Positions 1-8,071 of a stretch of DNA of 64,000 nucleotides are shown here, piece by piece. The translations under genes and the position numbers were made by a program. Source of the stretch: CAZNYN01 sp964577295 (lineage in GTDB: Bacteria; Synergistota; Synergistia; Synergistales; Synergistaceae); the NCBI GenBank assembly GCA_964577295.1, contig CAZNYN010000004.1, positions 39,594 to 103,593 of the forward strand, given 5' to 3'. How positions within the stretch are numbered: the stretch's first letter is position 1; each line of letters starts with the position of its first letter. Under the pieces are notes generated by a model, which was not told where the DNA came from, searched no databases, and saw only the letters and a program-made list of their open reading frames with translations.

Positions 1-71
1 CAGTATTCCCCCTCAAGTTTAACGACACGAAACCCGTTCTTCCCATGACACCGTGGGACAAACGCAAGTAA
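1..71 (+). CDS. C-terminal end of a probable branched-chain amino acid binding protein (LivK-like), partial
   Basis: An open frame enters the window at base 3 and ends at TAA 69-71, giving 22 residues that finish in a charged tail (WDKRK). It has no start here. The identity is inferred from position: it lies directly upstream of, and co-directional with, livHMGF, where the periplasmic amino-acid binding protein gene normally sits. The residues alone are too few to identify a family. Confidence 0.5.
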   Translation, partial: VFPLKFNDTKPVLPMTPWDKRK

Positions 72-112
72 CAATATTCTTACAACAGTTTCCTTTAACG
101 TAAGTAAAGAAT

Positions 113-141
113 GCGGGGCTGCACTTGGGCCCCGCAGTTTT
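113..141 (+). terminator. Hairpin with short T-run between livK-like gene and livH
   Basis: GCGGGGC (113-119) pairs with GCCCCGC (129-135) around a 9-nt loop, followed by AGTTTTT. This is a compact intrinsic terminator or attenuator. It lies about 40 nt after the upstream stop and just before the livH ribosome binding site. It could reduce transcription of the permease and ATPase genes relative to the more abundant binding protein. Confidence 0.6.
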
Positions 142-157
142 TAAAGGAGGTTTTTGC

Positions 158-1018
158 TTGAGTAATTTTCTGCAGGTCTTAATCGACGGAATATTAAGCG
201 GGCTTCTCTATGCTCTCGTCGCTGTGGGGCTGAGCATGATATGGGGCGTAATGGATGTTATTAATTTTGCTCACGGTGAATTCCTCATGGTTGCAATGTA
301 CATTTGTTACTGGCTGGGATTCATATTGGGCGTAGATCCGCTCTTTTCCTGGGCGGCTTCGGGAATATTTTTGTTCCTTCTCGGATGCTTTACCTATAAG
401 GTCATAATCAAAAACAGTCTCGGAAAAGCGGCAATGGCGCCGCTGCTTGCAACATTCGGACTATCCATGCTCTTGAAAAATTTCTGTATGAACCGTTTCA
501 CACCGAACTTTCGCCTTCTCTCCGGCACAATTATGGAAGGCAAGACCTTTACCGTAGGCGGAGCCGTGGTATCCCTGCCGCAGTTTGTAACGGCTATCTT
601 TGCTCTTGCAGTAGTCGCAGTTGTCTATTGGCTTATCAAAAAGACGAGGCTGGGCTGGGCAATTCAGGCGACTTCGATGGATAAGGAAGCAGCCGAACTT
701 ATGGGGATAGACACAGAGAAAATATATCTTCTGGTCTTTGGTCTGGGCGGCGCGTGCGTCGGTATTGCCGGCGGGCTTATGACCTCCTATCTTGCCGTGC
801 ACCCCGAGGTTGGAGGCTTATTCAGCTTAATAGCCTTTGTCGTTGTGGCTTTGGGTGGTTTTGGAAGTATCCCCGGAGCTCTTCTGGCAGCTCTGCTCAT
901 AGGTCTTGTGGAATCATTCGCCGGTTTCTATATAGCCGCAGTTGTAAAGTACGTAGCAGTCTTTGCAATATACCTTATCGTAATACTTATCAGACCTAAG
1001 GGTCTGTTTGGATGGTGA
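158..1018 (+). CDS. livH: Branched-chain amino acid ABC transporter permease LivH
   Basis: Inner-membrane permease of the HAAT (LivHMGF) ABC importer, expected to form a heterodimer with LivM and pass leucine/isoleucine/valine or related amino acids. The 286-residue protein is almost entirely hydrophobic, with about eight membrane segments and the early signature VGLSMIWGVMDVINFAHGE typical of LivH. The TTG at 158 is chosen because AAAGGAGG (143-150) sits 7 nt upstream; a longer frame from 125 would run through the terminator hairpin and lacks a ribosome binding site. The gene overlaps livM by a few bases, consistent with translational coupling. Substrate preference cannot be read from the sequence. 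Confidence 0.93.
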   Translation: MSNFLQVLIDGILSGLLYALVAVGLSMIWGVMDVINFAHGEFLMVAMYICYWLGFILGVDPLFSWAASGIFLFLLGCFTYKVIIKNSLGKAAMAPLLATFGLSMLLKNFCMNRFTPNFRLLSGTIMEGKTFTVGGAVVSLPQFVTAIFALAVVAVVYWLIKKTRLGWAIQATSMDKEAAELMGIDTEKIYLLVFGLGGACVGIAGGLMTSYLAVHPEVGGLFSLIAFVVVALGGFGSIPGALLAALLIGLVESFAGFYIAAVVKYVAVFAIYLIVILIRPKGLFGW

Positions 1019-2010
1019 TCGCCATGACTATGAAAAAAGGAGATAAGCTCTGGTACCTGTTTATTGCCGCGGCTTTCGCTCTTCCGTTTATTCCCGGAGT
1101 GATAGGAGGATCCTTCTTCGGACATGTAGCCACAATGATACTTTTATATGCTTCGATGGCTCAGTCCTGGAATATCATAAGCGGATACTGCGGACAGACT
1201 TCTTTCGGTCACTCTGTATTCTTCGGAATAGGCGCTTACGGCGCGGCTCTTGCCGTTGTGAATTACGGCAGCCTGCCTTGGTACGGCGCTCCCGCGGGAA
1301 TGTTTGCCGCTGCTGCGGTATCGGTAATGATAAGTTACCCGTGCTTTAAGCTGAAAGGGCACTACTTTGCCATAGCAACATTTGCGATTGTTGAGATATT
1401 CAACAGATTGTTTATGATATGGGACACGATAGGCGGAGCTTTGGGGCTTGACTATCCCATTCTTCCCGACGGATGGCTGAACTTTTCATGGTCGGATTCA
1501 AAGAACGGCTACTATCTCGGAGCTCTCGGCATTTTCCTGCTGGTATTCGGAATAGTAAGATGGATAGAGCACAACAGGCTGGGATATTATTTGCGCGCAG
1601 TGCGTGAGGGGCAGGAGACAGCCGAGTCCCTCGGAGTAAACAGTGCGGTGGTAAAACTTACCGCTATGGCACTTTCCGCTGCTTTGGCGGCTCTCTGCGG
1701 CTCTTTCTTTGCTCAGTACAACTATCGCGTCGACCCTCCGATGGTTATGTCTCTCGATATGTCCATGAAATTTGTTTTAATTACAATTCTGGGCGGAGTT
1801 GGGACATTCTGGGGGCCCTTCCTCGGTGCGCTGGTGCTGATACCTCTTCAGGAATATACCCGCGCATACCTCTCAAACCTCGGTGCGGGCGTCGACCTTA
1901 TAATATTCGGACTGATAATCATCATAGTTATGATTAAACAGCCGCTCGGTATTATGGGAATCATCCGCAGCTTCAAAAAAGACAAAAAATCAGCGGAGGA
2001 GGTGGAGTAG
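1012..2010 (+). CDS. livM: Branched-chain amino acid ABC transporter permease LivM
   Basis: Second membrane subunit of the HAAT importer, 332 residues. The conserved motifs are present: AQSWNIISGYCGQTSFGH near residue 50 and a cytoplasmic loop containing LRAVREGQETAESLGVN, which fits the EAA-type contact with the ATPases. The start is ambiguous between ATG 1012, GTG 1015 and ATG 1024, because no strong Shine-Dalgarno is seen. The first overlaps the livH stop and is kept for coupling. The C-terminal tail (FKKDKKSAEEVE) is charged and cytoplasmic. livG follows after 2 nt. Confidence 0.92.
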   Translation: MVIAMTMKKGDKLWYLFIAAAFALPFIPGVIGGSFFGHVATMILLYASMAQSWNIISGYCGQTSFGHSVFFGIGAYGAALAVVNYGSLPWYGAPAGMFAAAAVSVMISYPCFKLKGHYFAIATFAIVEIFNRLFMIWDTIGGALGLDYPILPDGWLNFSWSDSKNGYYLGALGIFLLVFGIVRWIEHNRLGYYLRAVREGQETAESLGVNSAVVKLTAMALSAALAALCGSFFAQYNYRVDPPMVMSLDMSMKFVLITILGGVGTFWGPFLGALVLIPLQEYTRAYLSNLGAGVDLIIFGLIIIIVMIKQPLGIMGIIRSFKKDKKSAEEVE

Positions 2011-2012
2011 CC

Positions 2013-2759
2013 ATGGCTCTGCTCGAAGTAAAAAATCTCACGATGAAATTCGGCTCTCTGCTTGCAAACAGCGAGGTCTCCTTCAATGTCGAACAAGGTA
2101 CCATAGCAGGTCTGATAGGGCCGAACGGAGCTGGCAAGACAACCCTCTTTAACTGTGTTGCCGGGCTTTACAAGCCGTCGGCAGGACAGGTTCTCTTCGA
2201 TGGTGCTGACGTGACGGGGCTTCCTTCGTACAAGATGGCTAAAGCGGGAGTGGCCAGAACATTTCAGGTTGTCCGGCCTCTCAAGGAAATGACTGTCTTT
2301 GAAAATATTCTTGTCGGAGCTTATATGCGTCACAGCGACAGCGCTAAAGCTTACGATATAGCGAAAAGGTGTGCGAAGCTCTGCTTTCTCGAAGAGCATA
2401 AGGACAGGCTTGCAGGCGGGCTTACAATAGGAAACAAAAAACGCCTCGAAGTAGCCAGAGCTCTTGCCACAGAGCCAAAACTTCTGCTGCTTGACGAAGC
2501 TGTCGCCGGCCTTACTTCGACCGAGGTAAAGGAGATGGTCGATGTCATTGTGAGCCTTAAAAACGAAGGAATAACGATATTAATGGTTGAGCACATAATG
2601 GAAGCTATAATGCCGATCGCAGATAAAATAGTGGTGCTTGCGGGAGGCAGGAAAATAGCGGAGGATGTGCCTTCTTCCATAGTTCATGATCAAACCGTCA
2701 TAACTGCCTACTTTGGCGAAAAATTTGCAAAACGCCTGAATGAGGCTAAGGGGGAATAA
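2013..2759 (+). CDS. livG: Branched-chain amino acid ABC transporter ATP-binding protein LivG
   Basis: One of the two cytoplasmic ATPases that power the Liv importer. Walker A is GPNGAGKTT at about residues 36-44. The LivG-type insert ARTFQVVRPLKEMTVFENI follows the Q-loop. Walker B is LLLLDEAVAGL. The signature segment reads TIGNKKRLEVARAL rather than LSGGQ, which is normal for LivG. GGAGGAGGT lies just upstream of ATG 2013. The length of 248 residues is usual for the family. Confidence 0.93.
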   Translation: MALLEVKNLTMKFGSLLANSEVSFNVEQGTIAGLIGPNGAGKTTLFNCVAGLYKPSAGQVLFDGADVTGLPSYKMAKAGVARTFQVVRPLKEMTVFENILVGAYMRHSDSAKAYDIAKRCAKLCFLEEHKDRLAGGLTIGNKKRLEVARALATEPKLLLLDEAVAGLTSTEVKEMVDVIVSLKNEGITILMVEHIMEAIMPIADKIVVLAGGRKIAEDVPSSIVHDQTVITAYFGEKFAKRLNEAKGE

Positions 2760-2761
2760 CA

Positions 2762-3472
2762 ATGGCAATGCTTGAAGTCAGAGATATTCACTGCGCTTAT
2801 GACGGAGTTCCCGTTGTTCACGGAGTATCCATAGATGTGGCGGAGGGCGAAATTGTCGCTATTCTCGGAGCGAACGGAGCGGGAAAGTCCACAACCATGA
2901 GGACAATTTCCGGGCTCATGCACCCTACGAGCGGATCTGTCAAATTTATGGGAGACGATATCACAAATCTTTCGGCATCTCACACCGTCAAAAAGGGGCT
3001 GTGCTACGTTCCCGAAGGACGCCACCTCTTTTCAAAGCTTACTGTCCGCGAGAATCTTGAGCTTGGGGCTTTCGCCGTGCAGGACAGGCGGGTAATCGAC
3101 GAGAGACTTGAAGAGATGTACGAGCTCTTCCCTATTCTGAAGGACAGAACAAACCAGACTGCGGAGACAATGAGCGGCGGCGAGCAGCAGATGTGCGCCA
3201 TAGCCAGAGGTCTGATGTCGAAGCCTAAATTAATAATGCTGGATGAACTTTCGCTGGGACTTCAGCCCAGTCTTGTCGAGAAAGTTTTCGAAACTGTACT
3301 TGAGATAAAAAGGCGCGGAGTAACTATACTTCTCGTGGAGCAGATGGTGCAGGAAGCTCTTGAAATATCGGACAGGGGATATGTTGTCCAAACCGGTACG
3401 ATAGTACATTCCGGCACGGCTCTTGAACTGCTTAATTCGGACGAGGTGCGCAAAGCGTATATGGGAATGTAG
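2762..3472 (+). CDS. livF: Branched-chain amino acid ABC transporter ATP-binding protein LivF
   Basis: Second ATPase of the Liv importer, 236 residues. It has Walker A GANGAGKST (about residues 36-44), the LivF-typical YVPEGRHLF after the Q-loop, signature MSGGEQQM, and Walker B KLIMLDELSLGL. It starts 2 nt after livG and is the last gene of the operon. No clear terminator follows before the promoter at 3534. Confidence 0.93.
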   Translation: MAMLEVRDIHCAYDGVPVVHGVSIDVAEGEIVAILGANGAGKSTTMRTISGLMHPTSGSVKFMGDDITNLSASHTVKKGLCYVPEGRHLFSKLTVRENLELGAFAVQDRRVIDERLEEMYELFPILKDRTNQTAETMSGGEQQMCAIARGLMSKPKLIMLDELSLGLQPSLVEKVFETVLEIKRRGVTILLVEQMVQEALEISDRGYVVQTGTIVHSGTALELLNSDEVRKAYMGM

Positions 3473-3533
3473 TCTTTTAAAGGCGAGATTTTCAAAAATC
3501 GGTGCTGTCATATGTTTTTGCCCTTGCGTATTT

Positions 3534-3562
3534 TTGTACAAGTGTTAAAATTCTAATATAGA
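3534..3562 (+). promoter_or_regulatory. Predicted sigma-70 promoter of the nitrogenase-like operon
   Basis: TTGTAC (3534-3539), a 17-nt spacer, then TATAGA (3557-3562) predicts a start near 3569. That is 11 nt before the structured leader begins, so the RNA would start almost directly with the aptamer-like fold. The match is moderate and the call is inference. Confidence 0.45.
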
Positions 3563-3579
3563 GATGAGTTGAAAGGTAA

Positions 3580-3740
3580 TTCTGACGGCGAATTTCTATA
3601 AACAGAAAGAAAAAAAATAAATAATCGTGCTGAATCGACGATGATTAGTTCGGAGTCAGAAGGCGTCCATATTACGGGATAACCTCTCCTAATGTTGTCT
3701 TACACCCTTCTGCTTATTCAGCCGAAGGGTTTTATTTTTA
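3580..3740 (+). promoter_or_regulatory. Structured leader with P1, antiterminator and terminator: candidate riboswitch of unrecognised class
   Basis: TTCTGAC (3580-3586) pairs with GTCAGAA (3655-3661), closing a domain with two internal hairpins: TTTCT/AGAAA near 3594-3608 and ATCGT/ACGAT near 3624-3642. A terminator follows: CCCTTC (3705-3710) with GAAGGG (3724-3729), then TTTTATTTTTA. CAGAAGG (3657-3663), inside the 3' arm of P1, is also fully complementary to CCTTCTG (3706-3712), the 5' arm of the terminator. P1 and the antiterminator therefore exclude each other, and stabilising P1 would favour termination (an OFF switch). I do not recognise a published aptamer consensus. Confidence 0.6.
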
Positions 3741-3757
3741 TTAGGGGATGTGGAAAA

Positions 3758-4813
3758 ATGAACAACAGAGAGCGTATTGATTTGCTTGAAAAAAACGGAA
3801 TTTTACCTGAGGATGAGCTTCTTTCTCTGATATCCGCATATACGGATGAGGACAGACTATATGCGGCAGAGAGGGCGCGTTTTGTCTCAGTAGCTGTTTT
3901 TGGGAAAAAGATTTATTTCAGAGGTCTTATAGAGCTTACAAATTATTGCAGAAATGATTGTTACTACTGCGGCATAAGAAAAAGCAACAAATGTGTTACA
4001 CGATACCGCCTTTCGGAAAGTGAAGTAATGGAGTGCTGTGAATATGGCTATTCCATAGGATTTAGGACTTTTGTCCTCCAAGGCGGGGAGGATATGTACT
4101 TTACCGATGATATGCTTGTTAAAATGATAACTGATATAAAAGCAAAGTTTCCGGATTGCGCTTTGACACTTTCTCTGGGCGAAAAGGATAAGGAGTCTTA
4201 TGAGAAATATTTCCGCGCCGGCGCGGACAGATATCTGCTTCGCCACGAAACGGCAACAGAGGCTCATTACGCAAAGCTGCACCCTGCAGAACTGAGCCTT
4301 TCCCACAGGCTGGGCTGTCTTGCCGATCTTAAAGAGATAGGTTTTCAGACAGGCTGCGGCATTATGGTAGGTTCTCCTTTTCAGACAAGAGAGGACATAG
4401 TTCGCGACCTTATCTATATGAAGGGACTCAAGCCCGAGATGATAGGGATGGGCCCATTTATTCCGCATAAGGACACTCCTTTCAGAGATTACAAAGCCGG
4501 AACTTCGGAAGATACTCTCTTTCTTCTGAGCATAGTCAGGCTGATGCATCCCAATGCTCTGATACCGGCTACAACCGCTTTGGGAACTGTAAAGTGCGAC
4601 GGACGGGAGCAGGGCATACTCGCCGGAGCAAATGTTGTCATGCCAAACATATCCCCTTCGGATTTGCGCAAAAATTATTTGCTTTACGACAACAAAATCG
4701 GAACATCCGACGATGCTTCCGAAAGCGTGGCAAGAATGACCAAGTGTGTGAACGACATAGGCTATGAAGTTGTGGTGGACAGAGGAGACTATAAAGAGGG
4801 GGGTATTGCGTGA
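3758..4813 (+). CDS. HydE-like radical SAM protein of the nitrogenase-like operon
   Basis: Radical SAM enzyme of the HydE/biotin-synthase type, 351 residues. The CX3CX2C motif is CRNDCYYC with C64, C68 and C71, expected to hold the [4Fe-4S] cluster that cleaves SAM. The surrounding RGLIELTNYC, the segment VLQGGEDMYFTDDM and the GMGPFIPHKDTPF stretch resemble HydE, which acts in [FeFe]-hydrogenase H-cluster assembly. HydE's accessory C-terminal cysteine triad is not evident. ATG 3758 has AGGGGA 9 nt upstream; a longer frame from 3692 would begin inside the leader terminator. Because the gene heads an operon with NifH/NifDK-like proteins, it more likely builds or modifies a cofactor for that complex than serves a hydrogenase. 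HydF and HydG are not in the window. Confidence 0.82.
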   Translation: MNNRERIDLLEKNGILPEDELLSLISAYTDEDRLYAAERARFVSVAVFGKKIYFRGLIELTNYCRNDCYYCGIRKSNKCVTRYRLSESEVMECCEYGYSIGFRTFVLQGGEDMYFTDDMLVKMITDIKAKFPDCALTLSLGEKDKESYEKYFRAGADRYLLRHETATEAHYAKLHPAELSLSHRLGCLADLKEIGFQTGCGIMVGSPFQTREDIVRDLIYMKGLKPEMIGMGPFIPHKDTPFRDYKAGTSEDTLFLLSIVRLMHPNALIPATTALGTVKCDGREQGILAGANVVMPNISPSDLRKNYLLYDNKIGTSDDASESVARMTKCVNDIGYEVVVDRGDYKEGGIA

Positions 4814-5574
4814 TGATTAAGATTGCTGTGTATGGCAAGGGCGGCATCGGCAAATCAACTACTGTTTCTAACTTATCTGTGGCATTTGCCGAAAAGGGGC
4901 TTAAAGTGATGCAGATAGGGTGTGACCCAAAAGCTGATTCTACGATAAACCTTCACGGAGGTTTGTATATCCCTACAGTGTTGAGCCTTATCAAGACGAA
5001 GGGATCATTCCTGACGCTTGAGGATATGGTTACCGAAGGCTATAAAGGAGTTCTCTGTGTCGAGGCGGGCGGCCCTACTCCCGGGCTGGGCTGTGCCGGA
5101 CGAGGAATTATAGCCGCAATGGAAAAACTCAAAGAGAAGAGAGCTTTTGAAATATATAAGCCGGATGCGGTCATATACGATGTCCTCGGCGATGTCGTGT
5201 GCGGAGGTTTTGCAATGCCTATACGCGAAGGCTATGCCGAAAAAGTTTTTGTAATAACTTCGGGCGAGAACATGGCCATTCACGCGGCGGCAAATATTGC
5301 CGAGGCTGTCAGAAATTTTGAATCACGCGGCTATGCCACTCTCGGCGGCATCATTTTAAACAGAAGAAATGTAAAAAACGAAGAGGAGAAGGTTCTTGAA
5401 CTTGCGGAGGATTTAAAATCCAAAATAACGGGATATCTTGACTTCAGTACGGATGTGCAGGATGCCGACGAGCTTAGAAAGACTGTTTTGGAAGCCTTTC
5501 CTCAGAGCAAAGCTGCGGAGATGTACAGAGTTTTGGCAGATAACGTGCTTGCTGTCTGCGGAGTAAGATTATGA
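4810..5574 (+). CDS. NifH-like iron protein (nitrogenase reductase family)
   Basis: ATP-dependent electron donor of the NifH/BchL/CfbC family, 254 residues, expected to work as a homodimer. Visible features are the deviant Walker A GKGGIGKST (residues 9-17), switch I DPKADST, and the two cluster ligands C95 (GLGCAGRG) and C131 (DVVCGGFAMP), which would bind one [4Fe-4S] cluster between subunits. The arginine of GCAGRG is present. The start is GTG 4810 or ATG 4813, both served by AGGGGGG at 4797-4803, and both overlap the previous stop. It is shorter than classical NifH (about 290 residues). The partner genes follow with 4-nt overlaps, so the electron acceptor is almost certainly the NifDK-like pair. 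The substrate is unknown. Confidence 0.88.
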   Translation: MMIKIAVYGKGGIGKSTTVSNLSVAFAEKGLKVMQIGCDPKADSTINLHGGLYIPTVLSLIKTKGSFLTLEDMVTEGYKGVLCVEAGGPTPGLGCAGRGIIAAMEKLKEKRAFEIYKPDAVIYDVLGDVVCGGFAMPIREGYAEKVFVITSGENMAIHAAANIAEAVRNFESRGYATLGGIILNRRNVKNEEEKVLELAEDLKSKITGYLDFSTDVQDADELRKTVLEAFPQSKAAEMYRVLADNVLAVCGVRL

Positions 5575-6899
5575 TAAATCCGCGGGAAGGCGACATGAGC
5601 GGAGCTTCTGTGTCTATGAGTGATGCCTCTTTTCCCTCTCCGCACAAAAGCGGGCTGGAATACGGAACTCCTGCCAGAGGTGTGTGGAATATAGTACATA
5701 CTGGAATGCTGATACCTGAAAGCCATCAGATATTCGTATGCGCTCAGGGGTGTCTGAGGGGAGTTGTCCTCACCGCAGCCGAGATGAATGCGTCAGACAG
5801 ATTTTCCACAATAGCTGTATGTGAGAATAATGTTCTGGAGGGCGACATGGAGGCTCTCATAATTGACGGCACGGAGGACATATTAAATAAACTTCCCAAA
5901 ATGCCGAAAGCAGTTCTCATATTCACAAGCTGCATACATAAATTTATGGCTTGTGACCTTGATTTTGTCTATTCAAAGCTCAGAGAAAAATTTCCCGGTG
6001 TGGACTTCACAGATTGCTACATGACTCCGATAATGAGAAAAACATGGATATCTCCCGACAGCAAGATGAGAAGCCAGTTGTACTCACTTTTGAAACCTGC
6101 CGCAAAAGACAAAAAAATCGTAAATATAATAGGAAACAACTATCCTACTTATGAAAGCTCCGATTTCATCACGATGCTTAGAGGCGGAAATTATACTATA
6201 AGAGATATATGCGGATGCAAAAGCTACTCGGAATATCAAAAAATGGCTCAAGCCTCGACAAACATAGTTTACACCCCAGCAGCACGTCCTGCTGCCGAAG
6301 CTCTTAAAGAACGCCTCGGACAGGATTACATATATATCCCTTTGAGCTATGGCAGCGGTGAAATTATTGACAGTTTGAAGCTTATGGCGGAGACATTCTC
6401 TCTTCGTCTGTCCGACATAGAAAATATGAAAGCTAAAGCGGAGGAAAGCATGGCTGAAACAGCGTCACTGCTTAAAGATACTCCCGTGGCAATAGACTAT
6501 ACCGCTACGTCAAGGCCTCTAGGCCTTGCAAGGCTTCTATTAAGTTATGGAATAAAAGTCCGCTCCGTCTATGCCGATGTATTTATACAGGAAGAAAAGG
6601 AAGACTTTGATTGGCTGAAGAAAAATCACGGCACTCTCAAGCTCTATGCGACTCTCCACCCCAAAATGGGCATGATATCGCGCACAGAGGCTCTTGAGGA
6701 AGGCGGCATCATGCTTGCTATAGGACAGAAAGCGGCGTACTTTACAGGCACAAGCCATTTTGTAAATATTTTGGAGGGCGGAGGCCTTTACGGGTTTGAC
6801 GGAATATGCAAAATATCCGAGATGATTCGTGACGCTTATCTGAATGAAAAGGATACAAAAGCAATAATTCAGGTTAAGGGATGGGGGTGCTGTTCTTGA
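5571..6899 (+). CDS. NifD-like subunit (nitrogenase component 1 family)
   Basis: Component-1-type subunit of 442 residues, shorter than NifD. Cysteines that could ligate a bridging Fe-S cluster are C57/C61 (FVCAQGC), C84 (AVCENN) and C121 (TSCIHKF), matching the three-cysteine pattern of NifD N-termini. C128 is an additional nearby cysteine. The conserved C-terminal part contains GTSHFVNILEGGG and ends in GWGCCS. The FeMo-cofactor ligands of NifD cannot be assigned by eye. ATG 5571 overlaps the NifH-like stop as ATGA; ATG 5595 is an alternative with its own GGAAGG. The protein should pair with the next gene product as a catalytic heterodimer or tetramer. Confidence 0.82.
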   Translation: MINPREGDMSGASVSMSDASFPSPHKSGLEYGTPARGVWNIVHTGMLIPESHQIFVCAQGCLRGVVLTAAEMNASDRFSTIAVCENNVLEGDMEALIIDGTEDILNKLPKMPKAVLIFTSCIHKFMACDLDFVYSKLREKFPGVDFTDCYMTPIMRKTWISPDSKMRSQLYSLLKPAAKDKKIVNIIGNNYPTYESSDFITMLRGGNYTIRDICGCKSYSEYQKMAQASTNIVYTPAARPAAEALKERLGQDYIYIPLSYGSGEIIDSLKLMAETFSLRLSDIENMKAKAEESMAETASLLKDTPVAIDYTATSRPLGLARLLLSYGIKVRSVYADVFIQEEKEDFDWLKKNHGTLKLYATLHPKMGMISRTEALEEGGIMLAIGQKAAYFTGTSHFVNILEGGGLYGFDGICKISEMIRDAYLNEKDTKAIIQVKGWGCCS

Positions 6900-8071
6900 G
6901 ACAAACAGCAAGTATTCTCTCTACATACGCGGCTGATGTCTCCGGCGTATGTTCCGCGCTTTACGAAATGGGCGGCATGACTGTCATGCATGACGCGTCG
7001 GGCTGTAACTCCACTTATAACACGCACGATGAGCCGCGCTGGTATGACATGCCCTCTATGGTCTACATCTCGGCTCTTTCCGAAACAGAAGCTATGCTTG
7101 GGGACGAGAGCAAAATTATAGACGACATTTCAGAAGCGGCCTTGGAGCTTAAACCGAGGTTTATAGCGATTGCGGGCACTCCGATTCCTATGATGATGGG
7201 AACAGATTTCACCGGTATGGCCAAAGATATCGAGCAAAGAACAGGCATACCTGCTTTGGGTTTCGCAACCAACGGGATGCATTCATACTTATTGGGCGCG
7301 GGAGCGGCTTTCAAGTCTGCGGCGGAAAGATTCTGCCTCCGCAGTGTCAGAGCGAAGCCTCTTTCAAAAAGTCCCGTTATAAACCTTCTCGGGGCGACTC
7401 CTTTGGATTTTTCCGTCACAGGCGGGATTCAGGCTATAAAAAAATTCTTTGAGGACGAAGGCTTTACGGTGCAAAGCACATGGGCCATGAACAGCTCGTG
7501 GGAGGATATGACTAATGCCGGAGCTGCTCATGTGAATATCGTGCTTTCGGCCTGCGCTCTGCCTCTCGCCGAAGTTCTAAAGTCTATTTACGGAACCCCC
7601 TATGTGGCCGGACTTCCTTACGGCAGAGGTTTTTCTTCAGCCTTGGCGGAGAAAGTAAGGAAAGCAGCTTCCGGATGCTATGAAGAAATGTCAGCCCCTC
7701 TATCTTCCTGCAACGGTGAAAAACCGATATACATAATAGGTGAGGCTGTTGCTTCCTCTTCAATAAAGAACGGACTGCAATATGATTACGGCATTAAGAA
7801 TGTTCATGTGATATCAGCCTTGGAGAACGGCTCATCCGTTCTCGATAAATCAGATTTTGAACTGTCCGAGGAGGATGACATATTTAAAATTCTTGCAGGA
7901 GGAGGCACTGTTATTGCTGACCCGCTATACAAACCTGCGGCGGAAAGAGGCGGCGCAGAGTTTATAGCTTTGCCTCACGAAGGTTATTCGGGAAGAATCT
8001 TCCGCAGTGATATTCCCATTTTAGCGGGAGATTCATTTAATAAATGGATAGAAGGGAAGCTGGAGCTATGA
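6896..8071 (+). CDS. NifK-like subunit (nitrogenase component 1 family)
   Basis: Second component-1-type subunit, 391 residues. Two N-terminal cysteines, C19 (SGVCSAL) and C37 (ASGCNST), fit the first two P-cluster positions of NifK. The third is not found: that region reads AIAGTPIPMMMG. The cluster shared with the NifD-like partner is therefore expected to differ from a canonical six-cysteine P-cluster. TTG 6896 is preferred because it gives the TTGA overlap and has GGGGG 8 nt upstream. ATG 6881 (five residues longer) abuts its own AAGGG with no spacing, and GTG 6887 is also possible. Confidence 0.78.
   Translation: MRQTASILSTYAADVSGVCSALYEMGGMTVMHDASGCNSTYNTHDEPRWYDMPSMVYISALSETEAMLGDESKIIDDISEAALELKPRFIAIAGTPIPMMMGTDFTGMAKDIEQRTGIPALGFATNGMHSYLLGAGAAFKSAAERFCLRSVRAKPLSKSPVINLLGATPLDFSVTGGIQAIKKFFEDEGFTVQSTWAMNSSWEDMTNAGAAHVNIVLSACALPLAEVLKSIYGTPYVAGLPYGRGFSSALAEKVRKAASGCYEEMSAPLSSCNGEKPIYIIGEAVASSSIKNGLQYDYGIKNVHVISALENGSSVLDKSDFELSEEDDIFKILAGGGTVIADPLYKPAAERGGAEFIALPHEGYSGRIFRSDIPILAGDSFNKWIEGKLEL

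Noticed and set aside
3651..3668. B12-box-like sequence (AGTCAGAAG...) in the leader of the nitrogenase-like operon, suggesting a cobalamin riboswitch
   Set aside because: Only part of the box matches, and the other conserved cobalamin elements (the GGGAA...GGTG segment and the ACTG/GCC core) are not found upstream, so the class stays unassigned.
4810..8071. True nitrogenase (nifHDK)
   Set aside because: The subunits are shorter than NifH/NifD/NifK, the NifK-like protein lacks one P-cluster cysteine, and nifB, nifE and nifN are absent from the neighbourhood.
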